NCBI GenBank assembly: GCA_963678565.1
Contig: OY782875.1
Coordinates: forward strand, 1,860,001-1,924,000
Length of the DNA: 64,000 nucleotides
Direction of reading: 5' to 3'
Source: SKHV01 sp963678565
GTDB lineage: Bacteria > Bacteroidota > Bacteroidia > Bacteroidales > Prolixibacteraceae
Shown: piece by piece, positions 1 through 9,266 of the stretch
Layout: every line of letters begins with the position of its first letter
Numbering within the stretch: the first letter of the stretch is position 1
Program-made: the position numbers and the translations under genes
The notes under the pieces: model-generated
Told to the model about the DNA's origin: nothing
Seen by the model: the letters and a program-made list of their open reading frames with translations, nothing else
Database searches by the model: none

Positions 1-759
1 GGCGATTGCGGTATTGATACCCACCAGGTAACCACGTGTGTCGACTAATGCACCACCACTATTCCCTGGGTTTACAGCGGCATCGGTTTGAATAAATGAT
101 TCAATTCCCATACGGTCGGCAATGATGTTTAAGCCTCTACCTTTTGCACTGACAATTCCGGCGGTAACTGTTGATGTCAAATTGAAAGGATTACCAACAG
201 CCAATACCCATTGTCCAAGCTTTAGTTCATCTGAATCTCCCCAGATTACGGCAGGAAGGTCTTCTGCATCTACTTTAATTAATGCAATGTCTGTATATGG
301 ATCTGTCCCTATTAATTTTGCTTCGTAAGTGGTATTGTTGTGTAATGTTACTTTTATTGTTTCTGATTTTTCAATTACATGATTATTTGTAATAATATAT
401 CCGTCATCGGAAATGATTACCCCCGACCCACTTGCTTGTTGCATACGAGGTTCTCTTTGTTGGTGGGGATCGCCAAAAAAGAATTCATAAAATGGATTTC
501 CTCCACCTCCTCGATTGTAATAGCTTTCTTGTTTAAAGGAAGTGGTGATGTGAACAACTGATTTAACCGAATTTTCAGCAGCATAAGTTAAGTCAGGCAT
601 TTCAGATGCTGCCGGTAAATTGGCGTATTGTACAGTTGAGGGCTCTTTGATAGTTACTACTTGTGGCTTTTCGATATAATTCGAATAAATATAAATTGAA
701 ACGAAGCCACCGATAATTGCAAAGATTGTTGCGAATACTAGATTTTGAAATTTTTTCAT
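1..759 (-). CDS. Deg/HtrA-type periplasmic serine protease, C-terminus cut by window edge
   Basis: Degrades or chaperones misfolded envelope proteins. The visible 253 residues start with an N-terminal membrane anchor (about 5-26), followed by a Gly-rich loop (84-88) and a trypsin-like domain. All three catalytic residues are seen: His127 in TNNHVIE, Asp157 in YTDIALI and Ser234 in GNSGGAL. The reading frame is still open at base 1, so the rest of the protease domain and the expected PDZ domains lie outside the window. It is divergent from dapF across a 309-bp spacer. Family assignment is firm; whether it is a DegP, DegQ or DegS type cannot be decided from this part. Confidence 0.93.
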   Translation of the reverse strand, partial: MKKFQNLVFATIFAIIGGFVSIYIYSNYIEKPQVVTIKEPSTVQYANLPAASEMPDLTYAAENSVKSVVHITTSFKQESYYNRGGGGNPFYEFFFGDPHQQREPRMQQASGSGVIISDDGYIITNNHVIEKSETIKVTLHNNTTYEAKLIGTDPYTDIALIKVDAEDLPAVIWGDSDELKLGQWVLAVGNPFNLTSTVTAGIVSAKGRGLNIIADRMGIESFIQTDAAVNPGNSGGALVDTRGYLVGINTAIA

Positions 760-880
760 GGCCAAATATTATTTAAAATTAATAATTCAGTATTTGTTGC
801 AGTTCAAACGCAAAAATAAACCCTATGTTTTTAAAGTGTCGCTTTGTCAGTGTGGGTTTAACAAAATTTAACCGCAAGGA

Positions 881-905
881 ATTTAGAATGTTAACAATTC
901 TAAAT
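881..905. promoter_or_regulatory. 25-bp interrupted palindrome in the deg-dapF spacer
   Basis: Two perfect 9-bp arms, ATTTAGAAT and ATTCTAAAT, flank a 7-bp centre (GTTAACA). It lies about 120 bp upstream of the protease start and 165 bp upstream of dapF in the divergent spacer (760-1068). There is no T-run after it, so an operator is more likely than a terminator. The binding protein is unknown. Confidence 0.4.
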
Positions 906-1068
906 GGTATGTCAATATTGTCATGTTTAAATTTTAAAACTATTGATCAATATTAATTCAGTGTAAAATTATTAACAATCAAACTATTTGTTGTATTTTC
1001 GAAATGATGAATTTATTTTCATAGTTGATTCAATCAATAACGTATCGAATTATTAATAATTTTAGTTC

Positions 1069-1869
1069 ATGAGATTAAACTTTATTAAATATCAAGGAGC
1101 AGGAAACGATTTCATTATCATTGATAATAGAGCTGGGTTTTTTAAAGGTGATAATGAATCGCTAATTGAATTTTTGTGTCATCGACGATTTGGCATAGGT
1201 GCAGATGGATTAATGTTGTTGGAAAAGAATGATACTTATGATTTTTCTATGAAATACTACAATTCTGATGGTCGTGAAGCAAGTATGTGTGGAAATGGGG
1301 GGCGTTGCATTGTTGCTTATGCGAATCAATTAGGTCTGATTGATCGAGAGACCACGTTTTTGGCAGCCGATGGTATACATGAAGCAGTGCTTGAAGAAGA
1401 TGGTTTGGTTGATCTACAAATGATAGAAGTAAAGAGAATAGATGAACATTCCGACGGCTATTTTTTAAACACAGGAGTGCCTCATTTGGTGCACTTTGTT
1501 GAAGATTTAAATGTGATTGATGTAAACATTGATGGTAGACAATTTAGATACGATGCACGATTTCAGCCCGAAGGTACCAATGTGAATTTTGTGAAGCAAA
1601 ATGAAAATCACCTTACTGTGTATACATACGAACGAGGAGTAGAGTGTGAAACCTTAGCCTGCGGAACAGGAATTACGGCTTCTGCATTAAGTGCTGCCTT
1701 TCGCAGTAATCAAGAAGAGGGTAAATATGAAATTACAGCTAAAGGTGGTAAGTTAGAAGTATGTTTCAAAAAGGAGGCAGGGGTCTATAAAAATATATGG
1801 TTGAAAGGTCCGGCAGAAATGGTTTTTAATGGTTCCATAGAAACTTCTAATTATAAAGACTTTTTGTAA
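1069..1869 (+). CDS. dapF: Diaminopimelate epimerase
   Basis: Interconverts LL- and meso-diaminopimelate in the lysine and peptidoglycan precursor pathway (cytoplasm). At 266 residues it has normal family length. The N-terminal YQGAGNDF motif is present, and so are the two catalytic cysteines on the pseudo-symmetric halves: Cys74 in MCGNGGRC and Cys198 in the LACGTG motif. It starts at ATG and is followed 14 bp later by a histidine kinase gene, so the two are probably co-transcribed. Nothing looks abnormal. Confidence 0.97.
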   Translation: MRLNFIKYQGAGNDFIIIDNRAGFFKGDNESLIEFLCHRRFGIGADGLMLLEKNDTYDFSMKYYNSDGREASMCGNGGRCIVAYANQLGLIDRETTFLAADGIHEAVLEEDGLVDLQMIEVKRIDEHSDGYFLNTGVPHLVHFVEDLNVIDVNIDGRQFRYDARFQPEGTNVNFVKQNENHLTVYTYERGVECETLACGTGITASALSAAFRSNQEEGKYEITAKGGKLEVCFKKEAGVYKNIWLKGPAEMVFNGSIETSNYKDFL

Positions 1870-1883
1870 ACTAAGGATTCGAT

Positions 1884-3905
1884 ATGGATAAATCACCGAG
1901 TTTACTCAAACGGTTTAAACAAATAAGTTATGGTATAACTGTTATTTCTACATTAATAGTAACAACCTTCTTATTTGTTAATGACTATCTGTTTTACCAG
2001 AATCAGAAGGAACGTTTGAGAGAGTCGCTGATTGAGCAAAAAATGCTTTTCCTAAAAAATATTGTTGATCAGAAGTACCTTTTAATTGAAAGCCAGCAAG
2101 ATGTAGTTGAAGAAAATGTTCAAGAACAAATAAAATTATTTGTTGATCAAGCCGCGATATATGCCGATCGGATTTATCAGCGTAAAAAAGGATACGTTTC
2201 AGATTCAGAGCTTAAGCAAGAAATAATTGTTGCATTAAATGACTTACGAGGATACAATAACCAAGAAAAAGTATTGCTAACAACTCTTGATGGTGTTGGT
2301 GTTTCTTATCCCGATTGTCCCGAGCTAAATAATACCAATTTATATTCTTTTTCCGATAGAAATGGTTTTAATGTTATTGAAAATGAGCTCAATTTATTAA
2401 AATCGAAAAATGAAGGATTTATTAACTATTATAAATCTATTAATGAAAGTGATAGTCTACTATTCAAGGTGGTTTATGTTCGAAAATTGGAACATTTTAA
2501 TTGGTATTTAACTTCTTATGTTTATATCGACAATTACTACGAAGATATTCAATACGATATTTTGTTACAGGTTTGTAAGCATAAAAGTTTGCAGAATGAA
2601 GTAGTATATATAAATCATATTGATGGTACACCTTTGCTCTTAAATGGTGAAGTTTACAAAGGAAAATTAGATTTAAATGAAGCTTCAGATACTACTTTTT
2701 CTAACTTTAATCAAAAGCAGCTTGATGCCGTAACAGACAATCCCGAGGGTGGTTTTATAGAGTATTATTGGAAACGACCCGAGGATCAAAAACTACAATT
2801 GAAATTTGCCTATGTAAAGCAATTTCCTAATTGGAATTGGATTATTGGTGCTAGCTTACTAAAAAAGGACATAGAATCTGAAATAGAATACTCAAAAGGA
2901 GTATTTATTGATGATTTTACACGGAAAATGATTGAGCTTTCTATTATTTTGATTGTGTTACTTTTTGTTGTATTTCATGTGGTTAGTAGGTTTGTTGAAC
3001 CGGTATTTGATGACTTTAATAAAGTTTTCTGGTTTTTCAATCGAGCATCAAATTCAACGGAGCCAATGGATATTGAAAAATTCAAATATACTGAATTCAG
3101 AAAAGCAGTTAATAAGGCCAACGAGATGATTGACGCTAAGCATCAAATAATGAGTGAGTTGGTTGTTGAAAAGGAAAAAGCAAAGGAGTCGGATCAGTTA
3201 AAATCTTCTTTCTTAGCCAACATGTCTCATGAGATTCGAACTCCGATGAATGCGATTGTTGGTTTTTCTGATTTGTTAGAAGAGGATTTATCCCGAGAAC
3301 AACAGCTCGAATTTATTCATATAATCCAAGAGAATGGCCAAAAATTATTAGTCTTGATCAATGATATTATTGATTTGTCAAAAATTGAAGCAAATAAAAT
3401 TTCAATTTCTGTTAGTACTTTTAATGCCTACGAATTCTTCGAAAATATCTACACTAAAAACAATGTATTGTTGCGGACCATATTTAGAGAGGATATTGAT
3501 CTAATTCTTGAAAATAATGTTCCACAAGATTTAGTGGTGGTTAACGCAAAAGAGCGTATTTATCAAATTATTGATAATTTATTATCGAACGCATATAAAT
3601 TTACTAACAATGGTTCGGTTTCAATCAATGTATCAATCGTTGATGATTGTTTTAATATTTTAATTGCTGATAGCGGAATTGGAATTCCGAAGGAAAAACT
3701 AAGTGTTATTTTTGAACGATTCAGACAAGTTGAAAATTCTTTTGAAAAGCGTTTTGACGGAACGGGGCTAGGACTTGCTATTGTTGAAAGTTTAGTTCAA
3801 TTACTACACGGCGAAATTTCTGTTGAATCGGTTGTGAATGAGGGAACTACTTTTAAAGTTATCATCCCGATCAATTATTCAAAAAAAATAAAAACTGATT
3901 TTTAA
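1884..3905 (+). CDS. Membrane sensor histidine kinase with extracytoplasmic Cache-like domain
   Basis: 673 residues. A first transmembrane segment (about 15-33) and a second (about 350-370) enclose a large extracytoplasmic sensor region that resembles Cache domains (the YxxxF/W-rich pattern before the second helix). A HisKA dimerisation domain follows, with the phospho-acceptor His449 in NMSHEIRTPMNAIVGF, then an HATPase_c domain with N-, G1- and G2-type boxes (DNLLSNAYKFT, DSGIGIP, GTGLGLAIV). There is no receiver domain and no response regulator nearby, so its partner is encoded elsewhere. The ligand is unknown; Cache sensors usually bind small metabolites. Confidence 0.93.
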   Translation: MDKSPSLLKRFKQISYGITVISTLIVTTFLFVNDYLFYQNQKERLRESLIEQKMLFLKNIVDQKYLLIESQQDVVEENVQEQIKLFVDQAAIYADRIYQRKKGYVSDSELKQEIIVALNDLRGYNNQEKVLLTTLDGVGVSYPDCPELNNTNLYSFSDRNGFNVIENELNLLKSKNEGFINYYKSINESDSLLFKVVYVRKLEHFNWYLTSYVYIDNYYEDIQYDILLQVCKHKSLQNEVVYINHIDGTPLLLNGEVYKGKLDLNEASDTTFSNFNQKQLDAVTDNPEGGFIEYYWKRPEDQKLQLKFAYVKQFPNWNWIIGASLLKKDIESEIEYSKGVFIDDFTRKMIELSIILIVLLFVVFHVVSRFVEPVFDDFNKVFWFFNRASNSTEPMDIEKFKYTEFRKAVNKANEMIDAKHQIMSELVVEKEKAKESDQLKSSFLANMSHEIRTPMNAIVGFSDLLEEDLSREQQLEFIHIIQENGQKLLVLINDIIDLSKIEANKISISVSTFNAYEFFENIYTKNNVLLRTIFREDIDLILENNVPQDLVVVNAKERIYQIIDNLLSNAYKFTNNGSVSINVSIVDDCFNILIADSGIGIPKEKLSVIFERFRQVENSFEKRFDGTGLGLAIVESLVQLLHGEISVESVVNEGTTFKVIIPINYSKKIKTDF

Positions 3906-3939
3906 CTCTTTTGATTTCTGCAAAACTTAAAAACTCATT

Positions 3940-3947
3940 TATTTTTG
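3940..3947 (+). promoter_or_regulatory. Candidate Bacteroidota -7 box upstream of the MFS gene
   Basis: TATTTTTG fits the TAnnTTTG consensus and ends four bases before the ATG at 3952, which would give an almost leaderless message. The -33 region is only weakly matched, so this is tentative. Confidence 0.4.
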
Positions 3948-3951
3948 CGGA

Positions 3952-5124
3952 ATGATTTCAAGCTATAAGGGAAATATTTATCGGCTTTATGTGATTAAAA
4001 TGGCCAAATGGTTTTCGTTAATCATGCCTATTGTTGTGCTTTATTATCAGGACAATGGCTTGAGCATGAAGGAAATTTTTCTTTTAAAATCAATCTATTC
4101 AGTAGGCATGTTAACCATGGAAATTCCTTCGGGTTATTTTGGTGATGTGTGGGGTAGGAAGAAAACCTTAATTCTGGGAAGTATTTTAACTACCATTGGC
4201 TTTTCGGTTTATGGATTTGCGAATCATTTCTGGTTCTTTGCTACGGCTGAGGTGATTCTCGGAATTGGACAAAGCTTTATTTCTGGCTCTGATACAGCTA
4301 TGTTGTATGATACTTTGAAGGAAGCGAAGAAGGAAGAAACCTATCTTAAAGAAGAAGGGAAGATTACTTCTATCGGGAATTTTGCTGAAGCCATTGCCGG
4401 GGTGTTGAGTGGATTTATTGCTCTAATTAGTTTACGTGTACCATTTGTTTTACAAGCTTTAATTTCGGCCTTTGCAATACCTGCGGCACTAACATTGGTT
4501 GAGCCTTCGTATTCGTTAAAAAACCGAAGTGTTGGTTTCAAAGATATTTTGCAAGTGGTTTACCAATCGCTAATTAAGGATAAAAAGCTTAGTTCATTTA
4601 TTCTATTTTCTTCGGTGATAGGAACGGCAACTCTTACGTATGCTTGGTTTATGCAGCCATTTTTTATCGAGAATGATTTACCCATTCCGATGTATGGAGT
4701 ACTAATGACAGCGCTTAACTTAACGGTAGGCTTGGTTTCGATATATTCGCATAAAATTCATGCTTGGCTTGGAAGAACAAAAACAATCATTTTAATTATT
4801 GGAACGGTGGTTATCGGATTTTTGGCAACTGGTTATATTATGTCGTTATACGCCTTGCCAATTCTGTTTATCTTCTACATGATGCGTGGAGTGGCAACAC
4901 CAGTTTTAAAAGAATACATGCAAGGTTTAATTGATTCTGATGTGCGGGCTACTGTTTTTTCATTACGAAACATGTGTATCCGAATTTTATTTGCTTTTAT
5001 TGGTCCTCTCTTAGGATGGTTAACCGACACACTTTCGTTAAGTGCAGCATTAATGATTTCTGGCGGAATTTTCTTCTTCCTAACCTTGATAATTGCGATT
5101 CCAATTTTACTTCGAAAAGATTGA
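3952..5124 (+). CDS. MFS transporter
   Basis: 390 residues with about twelve hydrophobic segments. The MFS A-motif is recognisable after TM2 as GYFGDVWGRKKTLI. This is a polytopic inner-membrane secondary carrier; the substrate cannot be read from sequence, though drug or small-molecule efflux is common for this size. It starts 46 bp after the kinase stop and has its own candidate promoter. It converges with the metallo-hydrolase gene at 5131, leaving only 6 bp between the stops. Confidence 0.9.
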   Translation: MISSYKGNIYRLYVIKMAKWFSLIMPIVVLYYQDNGLSMKEIFLLKSIYSVGMLTMEIPSGYFGDVWGRKKTLILGSILTTIGFSVYGFANHFWFFATAEVILGIGQSFISGSDTAMLYDTLKEAKKEETYLKEEGKITSIGNFAEAIAGVLSGFIALISLRVPFVLQALISAFAIPAALTLVEPSYSLKNRSVGFKDILQVVYQSLIKDKKLSSFILFSSVIGTATLTYAWFMQPFFIENDLPIPMYGVLMTALNLTVGLVSIYSHKIHAWLGRTKTIILIIGTVVIGFLATGYIMSLYALPILFIFYMMRGVATPVLKEYMQGLIDSDVRATVFSLRNMCIRILFAFIGPLLGWLTDTLSLSAALMISGGIFFFLTLIIAIPILLRKD

Positions 5125-5130
5125 ACAGCA

Positions 5131-5895
5131 TTATTCGATGTTTAATTCTAAACCATCGTATGCAAAAAATACGTTTTCAGGTACTTCTTTTGAAATTTCA
5201 TGATGTTTGCCAAATTGATGGCTCATGTGGGTAAGGTAAGCTTTGCGAGGTTCTACTTTCTCTATTATTGCAATCGCTTCATCTAGTGTCATATGTGAAA
5301 TGTGTGCCTCTCGTCGTAAGGCATTTACTACTAGTGTATCTACACCTTGAAGCTTTTCAAGTTCATTATCATCAATGGTTTTCATATCGGTGAGATAGGC
5401 GAAGTTTCCAATTCTATAACCAAGAACAGGTAATTTGTAATGCAAACCTCTGATTGGTTGAATCGTGTTTTCGTGAATTGTAAAAGGGCTTTCATCGATG
5501 GTGAAAAGATTCATCTGCGGAATTCCCGGATATTTTTTAGCGGCAAAAACATACGAGAAAATTCGTTTAATTGAATTTTGAACCCGTGCTTCTGCATAAA
5601 TATCAGTTGGGCGTTGTTGTATCCAGTTAAAAGCTCTTATGTCATCTAACCCGGCAATGTGGTCGTAATGCTCGTGGGTTAATAAAATGGCATCGAGGGT
5701 TTTTAGTTTTGCTCTTAGCAATTGCTGTCTAAAATCAGGACCAGCATCAATTACAATGTTACAATTTTCTAATTCAATAAGCACCGACGAACGCAAACGT
5801 TTGTCCTTTTCATCGGTTGAAAGGCAAACTTCGCAATCGCAAGCTATAATGGGTACACCCTGTGAGGTTCCTGTTCCTAAAAAAGTAACTTTCAT
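5131..5895 (-). CDS. PhnP-like MBL-fold phosphoribosyl/phosphodiester hydrolase
   Basis: 254 residues from the ATG at 5895; a GTG nine bases upstream is in frame, but MKVTFLGTG is the typical family start. The metallo-beta-lactamase fold shows GTGTSQGVP, a Cys pair (CDCEVC, residues about 20-25, as in PhnP-type zinc sites), the HEHYDH metal motif and later His ligands in GLHYK and THMSHQFG. PhnP-like enzymes open cyclic phosphoribosyl phosphates. With no phn genes nearby, a general phosphodiesterase role is as likely. Confidence 0.88.
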   Translation of the reverse strand: MKVTFLGTGTSQGVPIIACDCEVCLSTDEKDKRLRSSVLIELENCNIVIDAGPDFRQQLLRAKLKTLDAILLTHEHYDHIAGLDDIRAFNWIQQRPTDIYAEARVQNSIKRIFSYVFAAKKYPGIPQMNLFTIDESPFTIHENTIQPIRGLHYKLPVLGYRIGNFAYLTDMKTIDDNELEKLQGVDTLVVNALRREAHISHMTLDEAIAIIEKVEPRKAYLTHMSHQFGKHHEISKEVPENVFFAYDGLELNIE

Positions 5896-5996
5896 AATTA
5901 CCACTCAAAATAAAGGATAAATAATCAAATGACAAGCGATGCATGTTTAAATAAGCGCTGCGTTGATAAATTTTACTATTGTGTAAGGTTTATCGT

Positions 5997-6004
5997 TATC
6001 TTTG
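5997..6004 (+). promoter_or_regulatory. Candidate -7 box upstream of the methyltransferase gene
   Basis: TATCTTTG matches TAnnTTTG and lies 16 bp before the ATG at 6020. No convincing -33 element is seen. Confidence 0.35.
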
Positions 6005-6019
6005 CTGAAAATTTTATAA

Positions 6020-6724
6020 ATGAGCGGGAAATTATATCTTATTCCAACCACCTTAGGCGATGAAAATCCTTATCAGGTTTTGCCAAATGATTTGTTAGCA
6101 ATTGTGCAGTCGATTAACTACTTTGTAGTTGAAAATACTCGATCTGCCAGACGGTTTTTAAAGAAACTAGATAAAGATTTTGATATCGATTCAAGAACTT
6201 TTTACGAGTTGAATAAGCGTACGCGTTACGAGGAGATGGTTGAATACATTGCTCCTGCAATCAATGGAGAAAATATTGGTGTGATTTCCGAAGCTGGTTG
6301 TCCTGGGGTTGCAGATCCTGGAGCCGAAATTGTGAAAGTAGCGCACAAAAAGAAAGTAACTGTAAAACCTCTTGTTGGTCCTTCATCAATTCTTTTGTCG
6401 TTGATGGGATCAGGAATGAATGGACAAAGCTTTGCCTTTATTGGGTATTTGCCAATAAAACAGCCACAACGTTCGAAACAAATGCGTTTCTTGGAGAATT
6501 TGGCAGTGCGTAATGATCAAACACAAATTTTTATTGAAACTCCATATCGAAACAACCAATTGTTAGACGAATTGGTGAAATATTTAGATACCCGTACTCG
6601 ATTATGTGTAGCTGTTGATTTAACCTTAGATACTGAATACATCGAGACTAAAACGATCGGAGAGTGGAAAAAAGGGTTGCCTGATATTCATAAGCGACCT
6701 GCTATATTTTTGATTGGAAAGTAA
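6020..6724 (+). CDS. RsmI/tetrapyrrole-methylase-fold SAM-dependent methyltransferase
   Basis: 234 residues. The fold signature is present: an N-terminal GKLYLIPTTLGD strand-loop, the ENTRSARRFLK segment, GVISEAGCPGVADPGAEIV (SAM pocket) and KPLVGPSSILLSLMGSG. This matches the RsmI (16S rRNA 2'-O-methyltransferase) branch. The Bacteroidota branch is shorter than the roughly 280-residue E. coli enzyme, so the exact target is not assured. It is a single-gene unit followed by a strong terminator. Confidence 0.88.
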   Translation: MSGKLYLIPTTLGDENPYQVLPNDLLAIVQSINYFVVENTRSARRFLKKLDKDFDIDSRTFYELNKRTRYEEMVEYIAPAINGENIGVISEAGCPGVADPGAEIVKVAHKKKVTVKPLVGPSSILLSLMGSGMNGQSFAFIGYLPIKQPQRSKQMRFLENLAVRNDQTQIFIETPYRNNQLLDELVKYLDTRTRLCVAVDLTLDTEYIETKTIGEWKKGLPDIHKRPAIFLIGK

Positions 6725-6736
6725 ATTGCATAATAT

Positions 6737-6765
6737 AAAAAGAGGGATTTAACATCCCTCTTTTT
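6737..6765. terminator. Bidirectional intrinsic terminator
   Basis: A perfect 12-bp stem (AAAAAGAGGGAT paired with ATCCCTCTTTTT) has a 5-nt loop and carries a U-run on either strand. It sits between the converging stops of the methyltransferase (6724) and the TolC-like gene (6770), so it can serve both. Confidence 0.88.
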
Positions 6766-6769
6766 ATAT

Positions 6770-8083
6770 TTATAAAGTTAGGGGTAAGCCTTGATAGAAA
6801 TCTAAGATTTTTGTCCTAAAAACAAAGGAATACTTCGCCTGAATCAAATCGGATTGTGCCACTGCCAAATTGGTTTTAGCGTCGTTGTATTCTACCGAAT
6901 TAACCAATCCAACGTTGTATTTCTCTTCGATATAACGAAACGATTCTTCCATCGATCGAACAGCAATTCTATTGGCATTGTACGTTTGTAATGCAGCGAG
7001 CGCATTGGTATATGCTTGCTCAATTTCCTTACGAAGCGTTTTTTTCGCACTTTCTAAATCTAACTCCTTACTTTCGATCTGAAGTTTCGAATTTTGAATA
7101 TTGGTGCGATTCTGAAATTTTGAAAAGATAGGGATGTCTAATGAGAGACCTATCTTTTCACCAATCTGTGCATTAATTTGATCGGAGAAACTTGGTGCAT
7201 TTTTATGTAACGAATAATTATTAGAAACGCCAGCATAAGCGCTTAATGTTGGGAGCTTTCCTCCTTCGGAAATTGCTAATGCTACTTTTGCATTCTCAAG
7301 TTCGTATTGTGCACCTTTAATTTCAGGGCGACTTTCAACAGCTGTGCCATAAACATTCGATACATTTTTAATCGACATTTGAGCTTTAAGTTCAGGAATT
7401 TCTGGGGAAACAATATCGAAATTAGAATAGTCAACCAATTCGAGCGATTGCGTTAAATTCAACAGCGCAATTTGCAAGCTGTTTTTTTGATTTACTACAC
7501 TTAGTTGCTCACGTGCTAATTGCGATTGAATTTCCAATAAAACTCCTTCGGCAATTTTACCGGCTTCTACCAATTTCTTGCTGCTCTCAATTTGCTTTTG
7601 CGTTTGATCAACTTGCTTTTCGGTAACAGTAACCATTTCTTTTGCAAACAAAACCTCCATGTAAGCCGAAGTGATAAACAAAGCCACATCGTCTTTAGCT
7701 TTTTGCAAACTTTCCATACTTGCTTTTAAGTTTAGCTCATTTTGTTGAATGGTTTTGTTTAAAATACCACCTTTCCATATTACCATATTGGCACTCACAT
7801 CTCCGCTGGTATTAGCTCGTGTGTAATTGTCGTAGGTTCCGGCTAAGGTTTCAGAACGACCGAAGCTCAGGTTTTGTGAAACTGAAGCTCCAACCGATGG
7901 CATTTTGTTATACCTGGATTGATTCAGTTGATTCAGCTGATATTGGCTGTTTAGTTCTTGCTGTTTTATGGCAATATTATTAGCCAATGCATAGTTAATG
8001 CACTTTTGTAGCGACCATTTTTCTTGTGCCGATGCACTCAAAATGGTGAATGTAAGTAGCATTATGCCTAATATATATTTCAT
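6770..8083 (-). CDS. TolC-family outer-membrane efflux channel
   Basis: 437 residues. A signal peptide (about 1-19, ending SASAQ) is followed by two repeated long alpha-helical halves with alternating heptads (LQKCINYALANNIAIKQQE near the start), the usual OEP plan. It is the last gene of the minus-strand efflux operon (ATPase, two permeases, adaptor, channel), 37 bp after the adaptor. It would provide the outer-membrane exit duct for a MacAB-like pump. Confidence 0.93.
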   Translation of the reverse strand: MKYILGIMLLTFTILSASAQEKWSLQKCINYALANNIAIKQQELNSQYQLNQLNQSRYNKMPSVGASVSQNLSFGRSETLAGTYDNYTRANTSGDVSANMVIWKGGILNKTIQQNELNLKASMESLQKAKDDVALFITSAYMEVLFAKEMVTVTEKQVDQTQKQIESSKKLVEAGKIAEGVLLEIQSQLAREQLSVVNQKNSLQIALLNLTQSLELVDYSNFDIVSPEIPELKAQMSIKNVSNVYGTAVESRPEIKGAQYELENAKVALAISEGGKLPTLSAYAGVSNNYSLHKNAPSFSDQINAQIGEKIGLSLDIPIFSKFQNRTNIQNSKLQIESKELDLESAKKTLRKEIEQAYTNALAALQTYNANRIAVRSMEESFRYIEEKYNVGLVNSVEYNDAKTNLAVAQSDLIQAKYSFVFRTKILDFYQGLPLTL

Positions 8084-8120
8084 GATAAATTCGTTTTTGT
8101 CAATGACAGTTGTGTGTCAA

Positions 8121-9239
8121 TTACTTTTTATTCTTAATTGCTTTCAACTCTTTTTGGTCGTATTTCTCAGCTTTCACTTTGTCTTCAAGTGTTAAGCCTT
8201 CAATTACTTCAATGCTGATGCCATCAGATAGACCAAGTTCAATGTTTTGGCGAACAAAATTTTGTGAGTCAGCCTCGATTTCAACATATGCGGAATCGCC
8301 TTCAAACTTAATTAAGCCTTCGCGCAATACAATTACACTATCCTTGCGTTCTAGTACAATACTTGCGTTAGCACTGTAGCCAGCTCTAATAAATTGACCT
8401 TCTTTCAAATTTACATCAGCTTTGATTTCGAACTGAATAGCTCCATTTTCTTCAACGCCTTTAGGTGAAAGGTAAGCAAGCTTTGCATCGAATTTCTCAT
8501 TTTCAATGGCACCAATGGTAAGAATAATGTCCATTCCTTCATGAATTTTCCCCACCTCGGTTTCATCAACTTTTCCTTCGAAAACCATATCTGTCATGTC
8601 AGCAACCACTGCAATGGTAGTTCCTGCATTAAAAGTATTCGCTTGAATCACTGAGTTTCCAACTTCAACAGGAATATCTAAAATCATTCCGTCGATGGTT
8701 GAGCGAATTAAAGTGTTGGTTGCATTGGCTGACTTTTTAGTAACCCCTTTACGAATTAAATCGAGGTTGTTTTGTGCAGCATCCTTTTCTTCCTGTGCAG
8801 TATTAAAAGCCAACTGAGCTTTCTGATACTCTTCAAATGGAATAACCTTTTTATCGTATAATTCTTTCTGGCGGTTGTAATCGATTTTAGCATCTTCGTA
8901 ATTCAGCTGTGCACGGTTTACGCGCGATTCAGCATTGTTCAAAGTAACCATGTCGGGGATGATTTTCACTTTTGCAATGATATCACCATTGTGAACTTCC
9001 TCACCAGCTTCCATGTAAATTTCCTCGATAATTCCTGATACCTGAGGTTTTATTTCAATTTCTTTACGTGGAACAACTGAACCTGTTGCCACTGTTTTTT
9101 TGATGACATTGTCGATTCGTGCATTCTCGGTTTTGAAAATTTCAGGTTGTTTCTTCGATTTTGAATATAAAATATAGCCGGTTCCGATTAAGGAAGCAAT
9201 CAATAATACGACTAGTAAGATTTTAAAGAATTTTTTCAT
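8121..9239 (-). CDS. Periplasmic adaptor (HlyD/MacA-type membrane fusion protein)
   Basis: 372 residues: an N-terminal membrane anchor (about 5-25), a biotinyl-lipoyl half (KPQVSGIIEEIYMEAGEEV), a coiled-coil hairpin (about 85-160), the second lipoyl half with GNSVIQ, then beta-barrel strands. It links the inner-membrane ABC permeases to the TolC-like channel. Order and spacing (27 bp from the upstream permease) support a single operon. Confidence 0.93.
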   Translation of the reverse strand: MKKFFKILLVVLLIASLIGTGYILYSKSKKQPEIFKTENARIDNVIKKTVATGSVVPRKEIEIKPQVSGIIEEIYMEAGEEVHNGDIIAKVKIIPDMVTLNNAESRVNRAQLNYEDAKIDYNRQKELYDKKVIPFEEYQKAQLAFNTAQEEKDAAQNNLDLIRKGVTKKSANATNTLIRSTIDGMILDIPVEVGNSVIQANTFNAGTTIAVVADMTDMVFEGKVDETEVGKIHEGMDIILTIGAIENEKFDAKLAYLSPKGVEENGAIQFEIKADVNLKEGQFIRAGYSANASIVLERKDSVIVLREGLIKFEGDSAYVEIEADSQNFVRQNIELGLSDGISIEVIEGLTLEDKVKAEKYDQKELKAIKNKK

Positions 9240-9266
9240 GACTTTGCTATTTGATATTTTTCATTT

